Shown piece after piece: positions 19,895-28,972 of a stretch of 64,000 nt of DNA (position 1 is the first letter of the stretch; each line of letters starts with the position of its first letter). The stretch covers positions 30,029 through 94,028 of the forward strand of contig JACIYN010000050.1 of NCBI GenBank assembly GCA_014359885.1, read 5' to 3'. The notes under the pieces were generated by a model. The model was not told the origin of the DNA, ran no database searches, and worked only from the letters and a program-made list of their open reading frames with translations. Position numbers and translations under genes: made by a program. The stretch comes from Desulfacinum sp. Its GTDB lineage: Bacteria > Desulfobacterota > Syntrophobacteria > Syntrophobacterales > DSM-9756.

Positions 19895-20782
19895 TTACCA
19901 GTCGTAGCGCACGCCGAAGAGCCCCGAGGGCTTGACGAAGAGAACCAGCAAAAAGAGGCCGTAAACGATGGCTTCCGTCCAGGTGGCGGTCATGAACTGG
20001 GGACCCACCGATTCGATGAGCCCGATGATGATGCCGCCCAGCAAGGCGCCTCCGATGCTCCCCAGCCCTCCCAGCACGACGATGATGAATCCCTTGATGT
20101 CGAAAAGAACGCCCACCGTGGGAAACACGTTGTAGAAGGGGACCAGGGTCACGGCGGCGATGCCGGCCGTGGCCGTGCCGATCCCGAAGGCGATGTTATA
20201 GACCTTGTACTGGTTGATGCCCATGAGGCTTGCGGCCTGGCGATCCAGGCTGGTGGCCCGGACGGCCCGCCCCAGCCGGGTCTTTTGGAAAAAGAGGTAG
20301 AGTCCCGATGCGGTGAGAACGGCGGCTGCGAACCCCCACAGCTTGGGTACCGAGATGAGCATCTGCCCGATTTCCAGCATCCGGCCCCGCAAGGGATTGT
20401 CCTGGAGGGTGCGGTATTGGGGGCCGAAGAGGAGCAGGGTGAGGTTGTCCAGGATGTACCAGACGCCCGTGGTGACGATGATCACCGTGATGGGCTCGCG
20501 CACGTCCTGTTCGGCCTTGAAGATGGGCTTGATGACGACGTCCTGAAGGTAGTAGCCGAAGACGAACATGGCCGGGGCCACGATCACCAGGGCCAGATAG
20601 GGGTGCCAGCCGGTCAGGGCCACCGTCCAGTAGGCCGCGTACATGCTCACCATGAGCAGGCTGCCGTGGGCGAAGTTGATCACCTTGAGCACGCCGAAGA
20701 TGACCGTGAGGCCCAGGGCGGTGAGGCCGTAGATGGAGCCCATGAGGATGCCGTTGATGGCGTCTTCGATCAAAAAGAGCAT
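19895..20782 (-). CDS. livH: ABC transporter permease LivH, system 1
   Basis: A 295-residue integral membrane protein with the LivH hallmarks: INGILMGSIYGLTALGLT at the N-terminus, INFAHGSLLM in the first third and the coupling region GGLGSIGGALLGG near residue 240. The C-terminus KPSGLFG is typical. It pairs with LivM. The gap to the binding-protein gene upstream is 311 bases and contains palindromic repeats. Confidence 0.93.
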   Translation of the reverse strand: MLFLIEDAINGILMGSIYGLTALGLTVIFGVLKVINFAHGSLLMVSMYAAYWTVALTGWHPYLALVIVAPAMFVFGYYLQDVVIKPIFKAEQDVREPITVIIVTTGVWYILDNLTLLLFGPQYRTLQDNPLRGRMLEIGQMLISVPKLWGFAAAVLTASGLYLFFQKTRLGRAVRATSLDRQAASLMGINQYKVYNIAFGIGTATAGIAAVTLVPFYNVFPTVGVLFDIKGFIIVVLGGLGSIGGALLGGIIIGLIESVGPQFMTATWTEAIVYGLFLLVLFVKPSGLFGVRYDW

Positions 20783-21093
20783 GGCGGAATCTCTCGCTGC
20801 CTGGAGGCTTGGGTGGAAGATTGCCTCTCCGTTCTTGTCGTAGGGGCGCTTCGCGAACCGCCCCTACCGGGGATGCGCCATTACAAATTCCGTTGATCTC
20901 TCGGGTAGGGGCGGGGTTTACCCCCGCCCGTCAAACTCCCAATTATTCTTTGAACGGTCACGGTCCCCCTCGCGCCACCCGAAGGGATGAAAAAGCGGAC
21001 CGGTCAACGGCCTCCTGGGGGAGCGCCGCGAAGTGCGATAGACGGCCGTCGCGGTCTTCCTCGCTCCCGCAGGGGGAAGAGGCCTTCCGCTTT
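20783..21093. repeat. intergenic stretch with two GTAGGGGCG-type palindromes
   Basis: There is no gene between livK and livH. A palindrome at 20840-20867 reads GTAGGGGCG on one arm and CGCCCCTAC on the other, and a related shorter one lies at 20905-20930. They belong to a family seen throughout this window. Located inside an operon, they could influence mRNA stability and lower expression of livHMGF relative to livK, as REP elements do elsewhere (inference). Confidence 0.7.
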
Positions 21094-22356
21094 TCATCGC
21101 GCGGGCATGGGGAAGACCGGGGTGTAGCCGGCGCGGCGCGCGCCCTTGGGCCAGACCGTGATGCGCTCCAGGCCGTGGCCCAGGTCGTTGATCTGGACCA
21201 TGACCAGGGAGGCGTGCTTGTTCTGTCCCGTCTCGTCGAATTCCACGGCGTCATAGCCCACGATCATGCCGGGACCGCTGCGGTAGTTGGTCGCCGCCAG
21301 GGCCTCCCGGATCTTGGCCGGATCCAGGGACCCGGCGCGCTCCAGGGCGTCCGCCAGCACGTACATGGCAAGATAAGCGTCCACCGCCTCTCCCGTCAGG
21401 TTCTGTCCGTACTTGGCCTTGTACTTGGCGTTGGCTTCTTGGGCGCCGGGCTTATTGATGTCCGTTTCCCATTCCACGATGTCGAAAAGATACCGCGCGT
21501 TTTCACCGGCGGCCTTGAGAAAGGAGGGGTCCGCATGGCCGCCGCCGCTGGCGATGACGGCCTTGAGGTTCACCTTGTATTCGGCCAGGGTGTTGGTGAG
21601 CAGGATGGCGTCCGCCGCATTGGAAACCAGCATCAGCACATCCGGGCGGGCCCGCCGGATCTTCTGCACCACGGGGCTCAGGTCCGTGGCCGTGGACGGA
21701 TAGGGTTCGTCCAGCACCACTTCGTAGCCCTGTTCGGCGGCCAGCTTCTTCCACTGCTCGGCGAATCCCTTGCCCCAGTCGCCGTTTTCATAGACGAAGG
21801 CCAGCTTGCTCACCTTGGTGCCGAACTCCTCCTGCAGGTCCTTGAGGAAGGCGAACTGGTCCCGGGTCCACCAGCTGTCCTTGGCCGCGATGCGGAACAC
21901 ATTCTTGAAGCCCTGCTCCGTGATCTTATCCGCCACGGATACCGGAACGATGAAGGGGATGCCGTAGCGCTCGGCCACCGCCGTCACGGGGTAGGTGACC
22001 GCCGAGTTCCAGCATCCCGTAAGCACGTGGACCTTTTCGGTGTTGATGAGCCGCTCGGCTTCCGCCACTCCCTTTTCCGGTTTGGATTCGGAGTCGGCGT
22101 AGAGCATCACCAGCTTGGCGCCGCCCAGGGACTGGATGCCTCCCGCCGCGTTGATCTCCTCCACCGCCATTTCCCGGGCCTGCTTGCCCTGGAGTCCCAC
22201 GGACGCGGACGGGCCGGAAAGGGGGATGATGTTGCCCACCTTCACCACCACGTCCTGGGCCTGGACGGGAACGGCGGGGCCCCAGGCCATCAGGGTGCCC
22301 AGGGTCAGGACCAGGGCCAGTTGAAACCACAGGGTTGTTCGGGTGCGAGCCTTCAT
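21094..22356 (-). CDS. livK: periplasmic amino-acid binding protein of Liv system 1
   Basis: A 420-residue Leu/Ile/Val-type binding protein. Residues 1-33 form a signal peptide (KARTRTT, hydrophobic core, then VQA-QD). The mature protein begins VVVKVGNIIPLSGPSASVG, the typical ligand-cleft start of type I periplasmic binding proteins. The start at 22356 has AGGAGGT 5 bases upstream. It is the first gene of the livKHMGF operon. The neighbouring aminotransferase gene suggests an amino-acid ligand, but the ligand cannot be read from the sequence. Confidence 0.92.
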   Translation of the reverse strand: MKARTRTTLWFQLALVLTLGTLMAWGPAVPVQAQDVVVKVGNIIPLSGPSASVGLQGKQAREMAVEEINAAGGIQSLGGAKLVMLYADSESKPEKGVAEAERLINTEKVHVLTGCWNSAVTYPVTAVAERYGIPFIVPVSVADKITEQGFKNVFRIAAKDSWWTRDQFAFLKDLQEEFGTKVSKLAFVYENGDWGKGFAEQWKKLAAEQGYEVVLDEPYPSTATDLSPVVQKIRRARPDVLMLVSNAADAILLTNTLAEYKVNLKAVIASGGGHADPSFLKAAGENARYLFDIVEWETDINKPGAQEANAKYKAKYGQNLTGEAVDAYLAMYVLADALERAGSLDPAKIREALAATNYRSGPGMIVGYDAVEFDETGQNKHASLVMVQINDLGHGLERITVWPKGARRAGYTPVFPMPAR

Positions 22357-22449
22357 GGCGACCTCCTGATTAGGGTTGTTACGATCCGGTTCTCCCTTCT
22401 GCCTTCCTTCAATTGGGGGGGAAACGGTTGGGCTATATCGTCCATGTCT

Positions 22450-22667
22450 TCTTAAACTCCGCGATCCTGACGGCAGTCGCCACCGGGCATGGATGAAAGA
22501 ACTGGTCCCAGCGCGCTGTGCGCCCTGTAGGCGCTGCAAGGCGCGATGTGCTGGGGAGCCGCACCGCCATGGAACGGCCGCCCACCCCGTTCGCGGCTTT
22601 CGCCGCTCCCACATCGCGCTCATCGCCATTGGCGTTTATTCGTGTTCATTCGCGGTTTTTTTTCCTA
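22450..22667. repeat. intergenic dispersed repeat element
   Basis: This stretch between the aminotransferase and livK holds a copy of a roughly 170-base imperfect element whose inverted copy lies at about 26186-26380. The best conserved part includes the motif GCGGCTTTCGCCGCTCCCA and the segment CTGTAGGCGCTGCAAGGCGC. Its right part (about 22622-22665) carries a second motif, ATTCGCGGTTTT, that recurs at 46596-46608. No gene is visible. Confidence 0.65.
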
Positions 22668-23978
22668 TTAACCCTCAAGTGTTCGAAGGCCGTCTTCCAG
22701 GATCTCAAGCCCGCGATCCAGAAGTTCATCCTCGATCACCAGCGGCATGAGCAGCCGGATCACGTTGCCGAAGGTGCCGCAGCTCAGCAGCACCAGGCCC
22801 CGATCGAAGCAGTAGTCGGTGAGCCGCTTGGCGGCGTCCGGCGCCGGCTCCTTGGTCTCCCGGTCCTTCACCAGCTCCAGCGCCAGCATGGGACCCAGAC
22901 CCCGGACTTCCCCGATGCATTGGAAGCGCCCGTGCATCTCGTCCAGACGACGGCGAAGCTTCTCGCCCAACTTTCGGGCCCGGTCGAGCAGGTCCTCGGT
23001 TTCGATCACGTCGAAGACCGCCAGGGCGGCGGCGCAGGCCACCGGGTTTCCGCCGTAGGTTCCGCCCAGGCCGCCGGGATGGACGCTGTCCATGATCTCT
23101 TTTTTCCCCACCACGGCGCCCAGGGGCATGCCCGCCGCGAGACTTTTGGCCACCGTGGTGATGTCCGCCTCCACGTTCCAGTGTTCCATGGCGAAGAGGG
23201 TGCCCGTCCGCCCCATGCCGGTCTGGATTTCGTCGGCGATGAAAAGCACCCCGAATTCTTCACAAATGGCCTTGAGCTTGGGAAAGTATTCGGGCGGCGG
23301 CGTGATGAATCCGCCCTCGCCCTGGATGGGTTCCACGATGAGGGCGGCGGTATTTTCGGCGGCCACGTGGGTGAGGAAAAACTCCCGCAGAAAGTCCGCG
23401 CACGCCGTCTCACACTGCGGGTAGCGAAGCTGGAACGGGCAGCGATAGCAGTAGGCGAAGGGCATGCGGTAGACTTCCGGAGCAAACGGTCCGAAACCGA
23501 ACTTGTAGGGCTTGATCTTGCTGGTCAGGCTCATGGTGAGAAGAGTTCGGCCGTGGAAGGCGTTTTCGAAGGCGATCACCGCCTGGCGCTTGCTGTGATA
23601 GCGCGCCACCTTGACCGCGTTTTCCACGGCTTCGGCTCCGCTGTTGACGAAAACCGCGGACTTGGGAAAGCGGCCGGGGACGGCCTGGGCCAACTTCTCG
23701 GCCAGGAGCACGGCCGGTTCGTAGGGCAGCACCATGAAGCAGGTGTGGGTGAGCTTTCGGGCCTGCTCCTGGATGGCGGCCACCACCTTCGGGTGGCTGT
23801 GTCCCACGTTCATGACGGCGATGCCGCCGGCGAAGTCGATGTATTCCCGGCCTTCCACATCGTAGAGGCGGGCGCCCACGCCGCGCTCGATGTAGCACGG
23901 GCGCAGGCTGGCATAGGCCGACGTGACCACCCGGCTGCGGCGGGCCTGGAGATCCTGGTTCTTTGAAGGCGTGTTCAT
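22668..23978 (-). CDS. gabT: class-III aminotransferase, probable 4-aminobutyrate aminotransferase
   Basis: A 436-residue PLP-dependent aminotransferase. The cofactor Lys is Lys278 in TTVAKSLAAGMPLG, Asp249 is in IADEIQTGMGRTG, and the SGAEAVENAVK phosphate-binding segment begins at residue 113. It should move an omega-amino group (GABA or a similar omega-amino acid) to 2-oxoglutarate. Family members such as 5-aminovalerate or beta-alanine aminotransferases are hard to exclude. A sigma-54 promoter lies about 75 bases upstream and activator sites lie further upstream next to the disrupted activator gene. The downstream Liv importer may feed it. Confidence 0.88.
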   Translation of the reverse strand: MNTPSKNQDLQARRSRVVTSAYASLRPCYIERGVGARLYDVEGREYIDFAGGIAVMNVGHSHPKVVAAIQEQARKLTHTCFMVLPYEPAVLLAEKLAQAVPGRFPKSAVFVNSGAEAVENAVKVARYHSKRQAVIAFENAFHGRTLLTMSLTSKIKPYKFGFGPFAPEVYRMPFAYCYRCPFQLRYPQCETACADFLREFFLTHVAAENTAALIVEPIQGEGGFITPPPEYFPKLKAICEEFGVLFIADEIQTGMGRTGTLFAMEHWNVEADITTVAKSLAAGMPLGAVVGKKEIMDSVHPGGLGGTYGGNPVACAAALAVFDVIETEDLLDRARKLGEKLRRRLDEMHGRFQCIGEVRGLGPMLALELVKDRETKEPAPDAAKRLTDYCFDRGLVLLSCGTFGNVIRLLMPLVIEDELLDRGLEILEDGLRTLEG

Positions 23979-24050
23979 GGAACGGTCCTCTCGTGTGGGT
24001 TGTGGGGGGCGGTAATGCGAGTACGGTCCCGGTGTCCGGAGGTTGCTATA

Positions 24051-24067
24051 GGCAAGGGACGGGCCAA
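24051..24067 (-). promoter_or_regulatory. sigma-54 (-24/-12) promoter of the aminotransferase gene
   Basis: On the minus strand the sequence TTGGCCCGTCCCTTGCC has the invariant GG and GC separated by exactly ten bases and fits the consensus TGGCACG-N4-TTGCA well. Transcription would start near 24040 and give an untranslated leader of about 60 bases before the ATG at 23978. The sigma-54 activator gene next door supports the call. Confidence 0.8.
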
Positions 24068-24179
24068 CACCGCGCTTGATGTCTGATTCCAGACGGTTGC
24101 CCGGGCCGGCTCTTGGTTCGTGAATCCAGAATGCATCAAAAATCCTCTCAAGACCCTGTAAAGACTAAGTAAGCAAGGG

Positions 24180-24195
24180 GATGCAGAGAGGCATC
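24180..24195. promoter_or_regulatory. candidate enhancer (activator) site 1
   Basis: Inverted repeat GATGCAGAGAGGCATC, with perfect 5-base arms. It lies about 115 bases upstream of the -24 element, a normal distance for sigma-54 activator sites. The same 16-base layout recurs at 24248, and a further half-site ATGCAT lies at 24131. Confidence 0.6.
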
Positions 24196-24247
24196 AGAGT
24201 CAAGGGTCCCATATTACAGGCATTTACCGGAAAGGATTCTATCGGGC

Positions 24248-24263
24248 GATGCAGGGGTGCATC
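24248..24263. promoter_or_regulatory. candidate enhancer (activator) site 2
   Basis: Perfect inverted repeat GATGCAGGGGTGCATC, the same length and arm sequence as site 1. It overlaps the last bases of the activator gene. Two such sites upstream of a sigma-54 promoter suggest cooperative binding of the activator's C-terminal helix-turn-helix. Confidence 0.6.
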
Positions 24264-26068
24264 ATCGGAACCGAAGGCCGTACCGCCGCATCTTTCGGAC
24301 CGCCGTGGGCTGGCTGATGCCCAGCTCGGCGGCCAACTCCCGGGTGTTGCGGCATCGGGCCATGGCCTCCCGGATCAACCGGCGCTCCATCCGCTGCAGC
24401 TCGTGGGCAAGGCGGATGCGACCGCCGGGCGCTTGCCCGGCTTCCGCCGCCGCGGGTTCCAGGATCGCGCGCAGAAAGTCGTCCAGAACCTCGCCTTCCG
24501 CCATGACCACGGCCCGCTTCAGGATGTTTTTGAGCTCCCGCACGTTGCCGGCAAAGGGATGGTGGAGCAGCAATTGGAGGCCGCTTCCCGAAAGGCGCTT
24601 GTTCATGTCGTATTGCTCATTGTAGCGGGAAAGGAAGTGGCGGGCCAGCTCCAGGATGTCGTCCCGGCGCTCCCTCAGAGGCGGTATCTTCAGACTGAAG
24701 GTGTTCAGCCGATAGAAGAGATCCTGCCGGAATCGGCGCCGCCGCTTGTTGATCTCCTCGATCTTCTGACGGACATTATCTACGATAGAAGAGATCCTGC
24801 CGGAATCGGCGGCGCCGCACCTGTTCCTCCAGATCCTGGTTGGTGGCGGGGATGACCAGGCAATCGATGGTCTTGGGCCGGGTGGCGCCCAGGCGCAGGA
24901 TCTCGTGGTCGTCCAGGCACTTGAGGAGCTTGGCCTGCAGCGGCAGGGGCAGGTCTCCGACCTCGTCCAGAAAGAGGGTGCCGCCGTGGGCCAGTTCGAA
25001 AAGCCCCGCCTTGCCCTGTTCCCGGGCCCCGGTGAAGGCGCCGCGTTCGTAGCCGAACAGTTCCGCTTCCAGGAGATGTTCGGGAAGGGCCGCGCAGTTG
25101 ATCTGAATGAAGGGATGACGCGCCCGATCGCTGCTCTGGTGGATGAATTTGGCCAGCAGGCCCTTTCCCGTCCCGGATTCGCCCAGGATCAGGATATTGG
25201 ACGCTTCCAGCCGCGCCAGCTTGAGGGCCGCCCTCAGGATCTGCTGCATGGCCGGACTTTCGGCCACGATTCCATGGCGCTTGAGCTCCAGCATGCTCAG
25301 TTCCACCAGCTCATCCTTCATCTTGCGTACGGCCATGTGGCTCTGTTCCAGCTCCCGGCGCATGGCGTTCAGGTCCGTCATGTCGCGCTCATTGACCACC
25401 ACCAGGTGGATGCGTCCGTCGTCGTCGAAGGCCGGAGTGCCGGTGGCCAGCAGGTAGCGGCCGGTGCGCTGGACGTACTGCATGAGGCTCACCTGTCCGC
25501 GGTTCTTGAGCACTTCCAGCGTCACGGACCGATCGAAGAGGCCGTCGGCCACCAGTTGGGAGACGCTCTTGCCCACCACCTCCCGGGCCCGGATGCCGTT
25601 GAGCCGTTCCGAGGCCTCGTTGATGCTGATGACGGTCCCGCGGCCGTCGCAGACCCAGATGCCGTCGGAAGACGCCTTGAAGATCGTCTCCAGCTGGCGG
25701 TTCAAGCGTTTGTAGGATCGGAGCTTCTTGGCCGTGTTTTCAAAGGCGCCCAGTTCCTGGAAGGTGCAGACGGCCCCCTGGAGGTGGCCGTTTTTGCGGA
25801 TGAGGGTGATACTCAACACCAGGTCCACCTTCTTTCCGATGATCTGGTGGCCCAGCTTGGGCCGGCCCGTCCGGAGGCACTCCATCACCTGGGGGCCGGT
25901 GAGGGGCAGCACGTGGGAGATGAAGCGTCCCAGGTGCTGACCCGCTTGCAACTCCAGGATCTTTTCGGCTTCCCGGTTCATGTGAAGGAGGATCCCCTCG
26001 GCGTCGGTGACCAGAATGCCGTTGCTGACGGCGTGAACGATGTCTTCGAACGTGATGTGGTTATCCAT
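24262..26068 (-). pseudogene. sigma-54 activator (PAS-AAA-HTH) interrupted by a 73-base duplication
   Basis: The first open part (26068 to 24776, 430 residues) has two PAS-like regions, the AAA+ Walker A GESGTGKG, the sigma-54 contact loop GAFTGA, and Walker B LFLDEVGDLP. It then hits a stop just after RQDLFYRR. The rest of the AAA+ domain and the Fis-type helix-turn-helix (LAAELGISQPTAVRKMRRYG) are intact in another frame down to 24262. The break is caused by a 73-base insertion that repeats the RRFRQDLFYR coding stretch (24711-24745 and 24784-24818); 73 is not a multiple of three. Removing it restores one frame. The start is the ATG at 26068. Either a true mutation or an assembly error; without its HTH the product could not bind DNA normally. 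Confidence 0.85.
24711..24818. repeat. direct repeat that disrupts the sigma-54 activator gene
   Basis: A 35-base segment at 24711-24745 recurs with one or two differences at 24784-24818. The 38 bases between them (24746-24783) would encode a charged stretch resembling VRQKIEEINK, which is not expected at this point of an AAA+ domain. The arrangement looks like an insertion with duplication of its target. Confidence 0.85.
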
Positions 26069-26185
26069 AAGGTGAGGATCCTTGCCGAAACCTGTACCCA
26101 ATGCTCACACCTCGATGTCTCCCCCAGCCTGATCTTGCCTTATGACTTGAAGACACTGCAAGAACCTATGGAAGCACCATTACCT

Positions 26186-26380
26186 CCTGTGGGAGCGGCG
26201 AAAGCCGCGAATGGGGTGGGCGGCCATTCCATGGCGTTGCGGCTGCCAGCTCATCGCGCCTTGCGGCGCCTACAGGACGACCGGGGCTCATCGCGCCTCG
26301 CGGTGCTCCCACAGGGCAGAGAGTGCCCCGGTGCAGGTTCTTTTATGCCGGCGGGCTGGCGGAGCCGCCATGAGGGTTAG
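26186..26380. repeat. dispersed repeat element in the 26069-26545 intergenic region
   Basis: The element begins TGTGGGAGCGGCGAAAGC and contains a facing end at about 26288-26314 (GCGGTGCTCCCACAG), so its ends are inverted copies of each other. It is an inverted copy of the element at 22450-22612, and a third related copy lies at 54176-54266. The remaining intergenic bases hold no gene; promoters for the divergent genes on either side should be here. Confidence 0.7.
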
Positions 26381-26545
26381 GCTGGGCATATCAGGTTGCC
26401 GCATGACACCGTGGAAAGGGTGCGCCGGGGCGGAGCGAGCGAGGGCCCTTGACCGATGGAGGTTTTCGGGTGACAAGGTGGTGGAAGGATTGTCAGGAGG
26501 GGATTGGGCGGACGGGAATCTCATTGCAGCGGAAGGAGGGAATCC

Positions 26546-28003
26546 ATGAAAACCACAGGACGGAACGATCCGTGCCCGTGCGGCAGCGGGAAAAAGTACA
26601 AGAAATGTTGCCTCAACAAGACGCCGGAACCGTCACCGGGGTTGTATTACGAAAAATTGTCGCGGACGTATGGCAAACTGGTGGATCGACTGATGACCTA
26701 TGGCAGGCGGGTGTTCGGTCCGGAAGCGCTAGCGGTGGCCATGGACGAATTTCTGGTGTGGCCGGAGCCGGAAGAAGATGTGGATGAACTCGACTATGAG
26801 AAGCTTTTCCAGATTTTCGTGCCCTGGTTTCTCTTCAACTGGGAGTACGACCCGTCGGAAACGGAAATCGAGTTGCCGGGCCCCCCAGGTCGGACGGTGG
26901 CGGAACTCTACGCCGAACATCGCTCAATGAGACTGGATCCCCGGGAAAGGCTTCTGATCGATGCCATCAACCGCAAGCCCTTTTCCTTTTACGATGTGGT
27001 GAGCGTCCACAAGGGCGAGGGGTTGCAATTGAAGGACCTTCTCACCGGCAATCCCGTTTACGTGTTTGAAAAATCCGCCTCGCAGGTGCTCCAACCCGGG
27101 GACGTGATCTTCGGCAAGGCGGTGACTGTGGACGGCGTGGGGATGTTGAACGCCACCGGCGTGACCGTTTTCTTCCCGGACCGAAAGCCGGCCGTTATCG
27201 AACTGAGAAAGCGGCTTCTGCGCGGCAACACCGTCATTGATGACGACGTGTTGCATGATTGGGATGCGGAGATCCGCATGCTCTATTTCGATCTGGAAAG
27301 GCAAGTGTTCGCGGGGCCCATGCTGTGCAACACCGACGGACACCGGTTGGAATTTCATCGCTTGATTTACGACATCCCATCCCCCGAGAAGGCCTTTGAA
27401 AAGCTCCACGGCCTCTGTCATACCCGGACGCGGGAAGAACTGGAGGAGGAAGCGGACCGGGACGATTCGGGACGGATGATCCGCCTTGAGTTCTCCTGGG
27501 ATCGCTTGGAATTCAGGAGAAGTCGAGGCATGCCCAACACGGTGTTGGGCCGCATCCGCCTGGATGGGCATCGCCTGATCGGGGAGGTGAACTCGGCGGA
27601 GCGGGCCGAAATGCTGCGCCGTGAGATCGACCGCCGCCTTGGGCGGGACGCCCGATTCAAGGCCGACGAGATCCAGTCCCTCCAGGCGGTGCTCAATAAG
27701 GAGTCGGCCGGCGCGTCTTCCGGGGATGCCTCTCGGGAATACCAAGAGCTGATGGAGCAACCCGAGGCCAGGGCGCTCATGGAGAACATGCTCCGCACTC
27801 ACTGGGAACACTGGATCGATGAACCCATACCGGCCCTGCAAGGGAAAACACCGCGGGAAGCGGCCCGGACCGCCCATGGCCGGGAGGCCGTGGAAGCCCT
27901 CCTTCAGAGCATTGAGCGGTCTCCGGGGGCGGATCCCTTAACCGCCGAGGTGAACCTCCGTGAGGCCCGGAAGGTGAGGAAGTTGCTGGGGCTGAGTCAA
28001 TGA
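26546..28003 (+). CDS. SEC-C motif zinc-binding protein of unknown function
   Basis: A 485-residue protein. The N-terminus carries the SEC-C zinc motif CPCGSGKKYKKCC (residues 10-22), best known from the SecA C-terminus but present in many unrelated proteins. The rest is mixed alpha/beta with no domain I recognise; residues near the C-terminus (ALQGKTPREAARTAHGREAV) resemble a segment seen in several SEC-C proteins. The start at 26546 has AAGGAGGG 6 bases upstream. No signal peptide. It ends four bases into the alternative start of the next gene, so the pair is probably co-transcribed. Confidence 0.88.
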   Translation: MKTTGRNDPCPCGSGKKYKKCCLNKTPEPSPGLYYEKLSRTYGKLVDRLMTYGRRVFGPEALAVAMDEFLVWPEPEEDVDELDYEKLFQIFVPWFLFNWEYDPSETEIELPGPPGRTVAELYAEHRSMRLDPRERLLIDAINRKPFSFYDVVSVHKGEGLQLKDLLTGNPVYVFEKSASQVLQPGDVIFGKAVTVDGVGMLNATGVTVFFPDRKPAVIELRKRLLRGNTVIDDDVLHDWDAEIRMLYFDLERQVFAGPMLCNTDGHRLEFHRLIYDIPSPEKAFEKLHGLCHTRTREELEEEADRDDSGRMIRLEFSWDRLEFRRSRGMPNTVLGRIRLDGHRLIGEVNSAERAEMLRREIDRRLGRDARFKADEIQSLQAVLNKESAGASSGDASREYQELMEQPEARALMENMLRTHWEHWIDEPIPALQGKTPREAARTAHGREAVEALLQSIERSPGADPLTAEVNLREARKVRKLLGLSQ

Positions 28004-28014
28004 GAGGAGCGGCC

Positions 28015-28731
28015 ATGGAGAGGCGGCGGCGACGGGAAGAGATGATCCGGGATTACCTGGAACCTACGGCCATCCTGGACTGGGACCATCGGCGGGTGCT
28101 CGCCTTTGCCCGGGAAGCGGTGGGCGCTACGACGGATCCCGTGGAAAAGGCCGTTCGACTCTATCGGGCCGTGAGGGATCGGATCCGCTACGACCCGTAT
28201 TCGCCCTTCTACCGCCCCGAACACTACCGGGCGAGCGAAGTCCTGCGGCGCGGACGAAGCTTTTGGATCCCCAAGGCAGCGCTTCTTTGCGCCGTGGCCC
28301 GGTCCCAGGGCATTCCCGCCCGGATCGGGTTCGCCACCGTGAAAAACCATCTGGCCACCCGCCAGCTTCTGGACTACCTGGGATCCAACGTCTTCGTCTA
28401 CCACGGCTACACGGACCTTTTTCTGGACGGCCGGTGGGTCAAGGCCACTCCCGCCTTCAACAAGGAACTGTGCGAGCGGCACGGAACCGATCCCCTGGAC
28501 TTCGACGGCCGAAGCGATTCGCTCCTTCATCCGTACGACAAGAAGCGGCAAAAGTTCATGGAATACCTGGAATACCATGGCGAGTATGCGGACGTTCCCG
28601 TGGAGATCATCGTGGACGCATGGAAGGCCGCTTACGGCACCGAAAGGGTGCAGGGCTGGATCGACGCCCTGGAAAGCACCGGCGGCGCCTCACCCCGGCG
28701 GATCTTCGAAGGGGAAGACGTGACGACATGA
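28015..28731 (+). CDS. transglutaminase-like protein, copy 2, catalytic Cys replaced by Trp
   Basis: A 238-residue paralogue of the protein at 16665-17393, nearly identical over most of its length at the DNA level. The position of the candidate nucleophile is Trp84 here (GRSFWIPKAALL): codon TGG at 28264-28266 against TGC in copy 1. His and surrounding motifs are kept. The N-terminal 15 residues differ between copies. The start at 28015 follows GAGGAG; an ATG at 28000 overlapping the SEC-C stop is the alternative. It is probably catalytically dead but the frame is intact, so it may act as a binding protein or be an early pseudogene. Confidence 0.85.
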   Translation: MERRRRREEMIRDYLEPTAILDWDHRRVLAFAREAVGATTDPVEKAVRLYRAVRDRIRYDPYSPFYRPEHYRASEVLRRGRSFWIPKAALLCAVARSQGIPARIGFATVKNHLATRQLLDYLGSNVFVYHGYTDLFLDGRWVKATPAFNKELCERHGTDPLDFDGRSDSLLHPYDKKRQKFMEYLEYHGEYADVPVEIIVDAWKAAYGTERVQGWIDALESTGGASPRRIFEGEDVTT

Positions 28732-28972
28732 GCGCCAACGCGGGACCCTTGCAGTCCCTCTCGTAGATGAAAGCGGCTGCTCCGGGGCACTGTCTTCGGG
28801 CGGGAGCACCGCGAGGGCCGATTCTCTTGGAGTGATCGTGCGTCTGTTGGACTGCCGGGTACCCTCATCGCGGCTTGCGCCGCTCCCACAGACACTGTTT
28901 CGATCTCTTGCTGATGCCATTACAGCCCGAAAATAGAACTCTGTCAGATTTGCGGGCCTCCTGGCGGACGGG
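28732..28972. other. intergenic stretch with a hairpin motif
   Basis: No gene is visible. The stretch at 28864-28892 carries the TCATCGCGGCTTGCGCCGCT hairpin followed by CCCACAG, a member of the dispersed repeat family seen at 22589 and 26186. It separates two convergent genes. Confidence 0.5.

Noticed and set aside
18875..20896. A 673-codon plus-strand frame opposite livM and livH
   Set aside because: It is the complement of well-supported Liv genes; its His/Asp/Gly-rich composition is typical of an antisense frame in GC-rich DNA.
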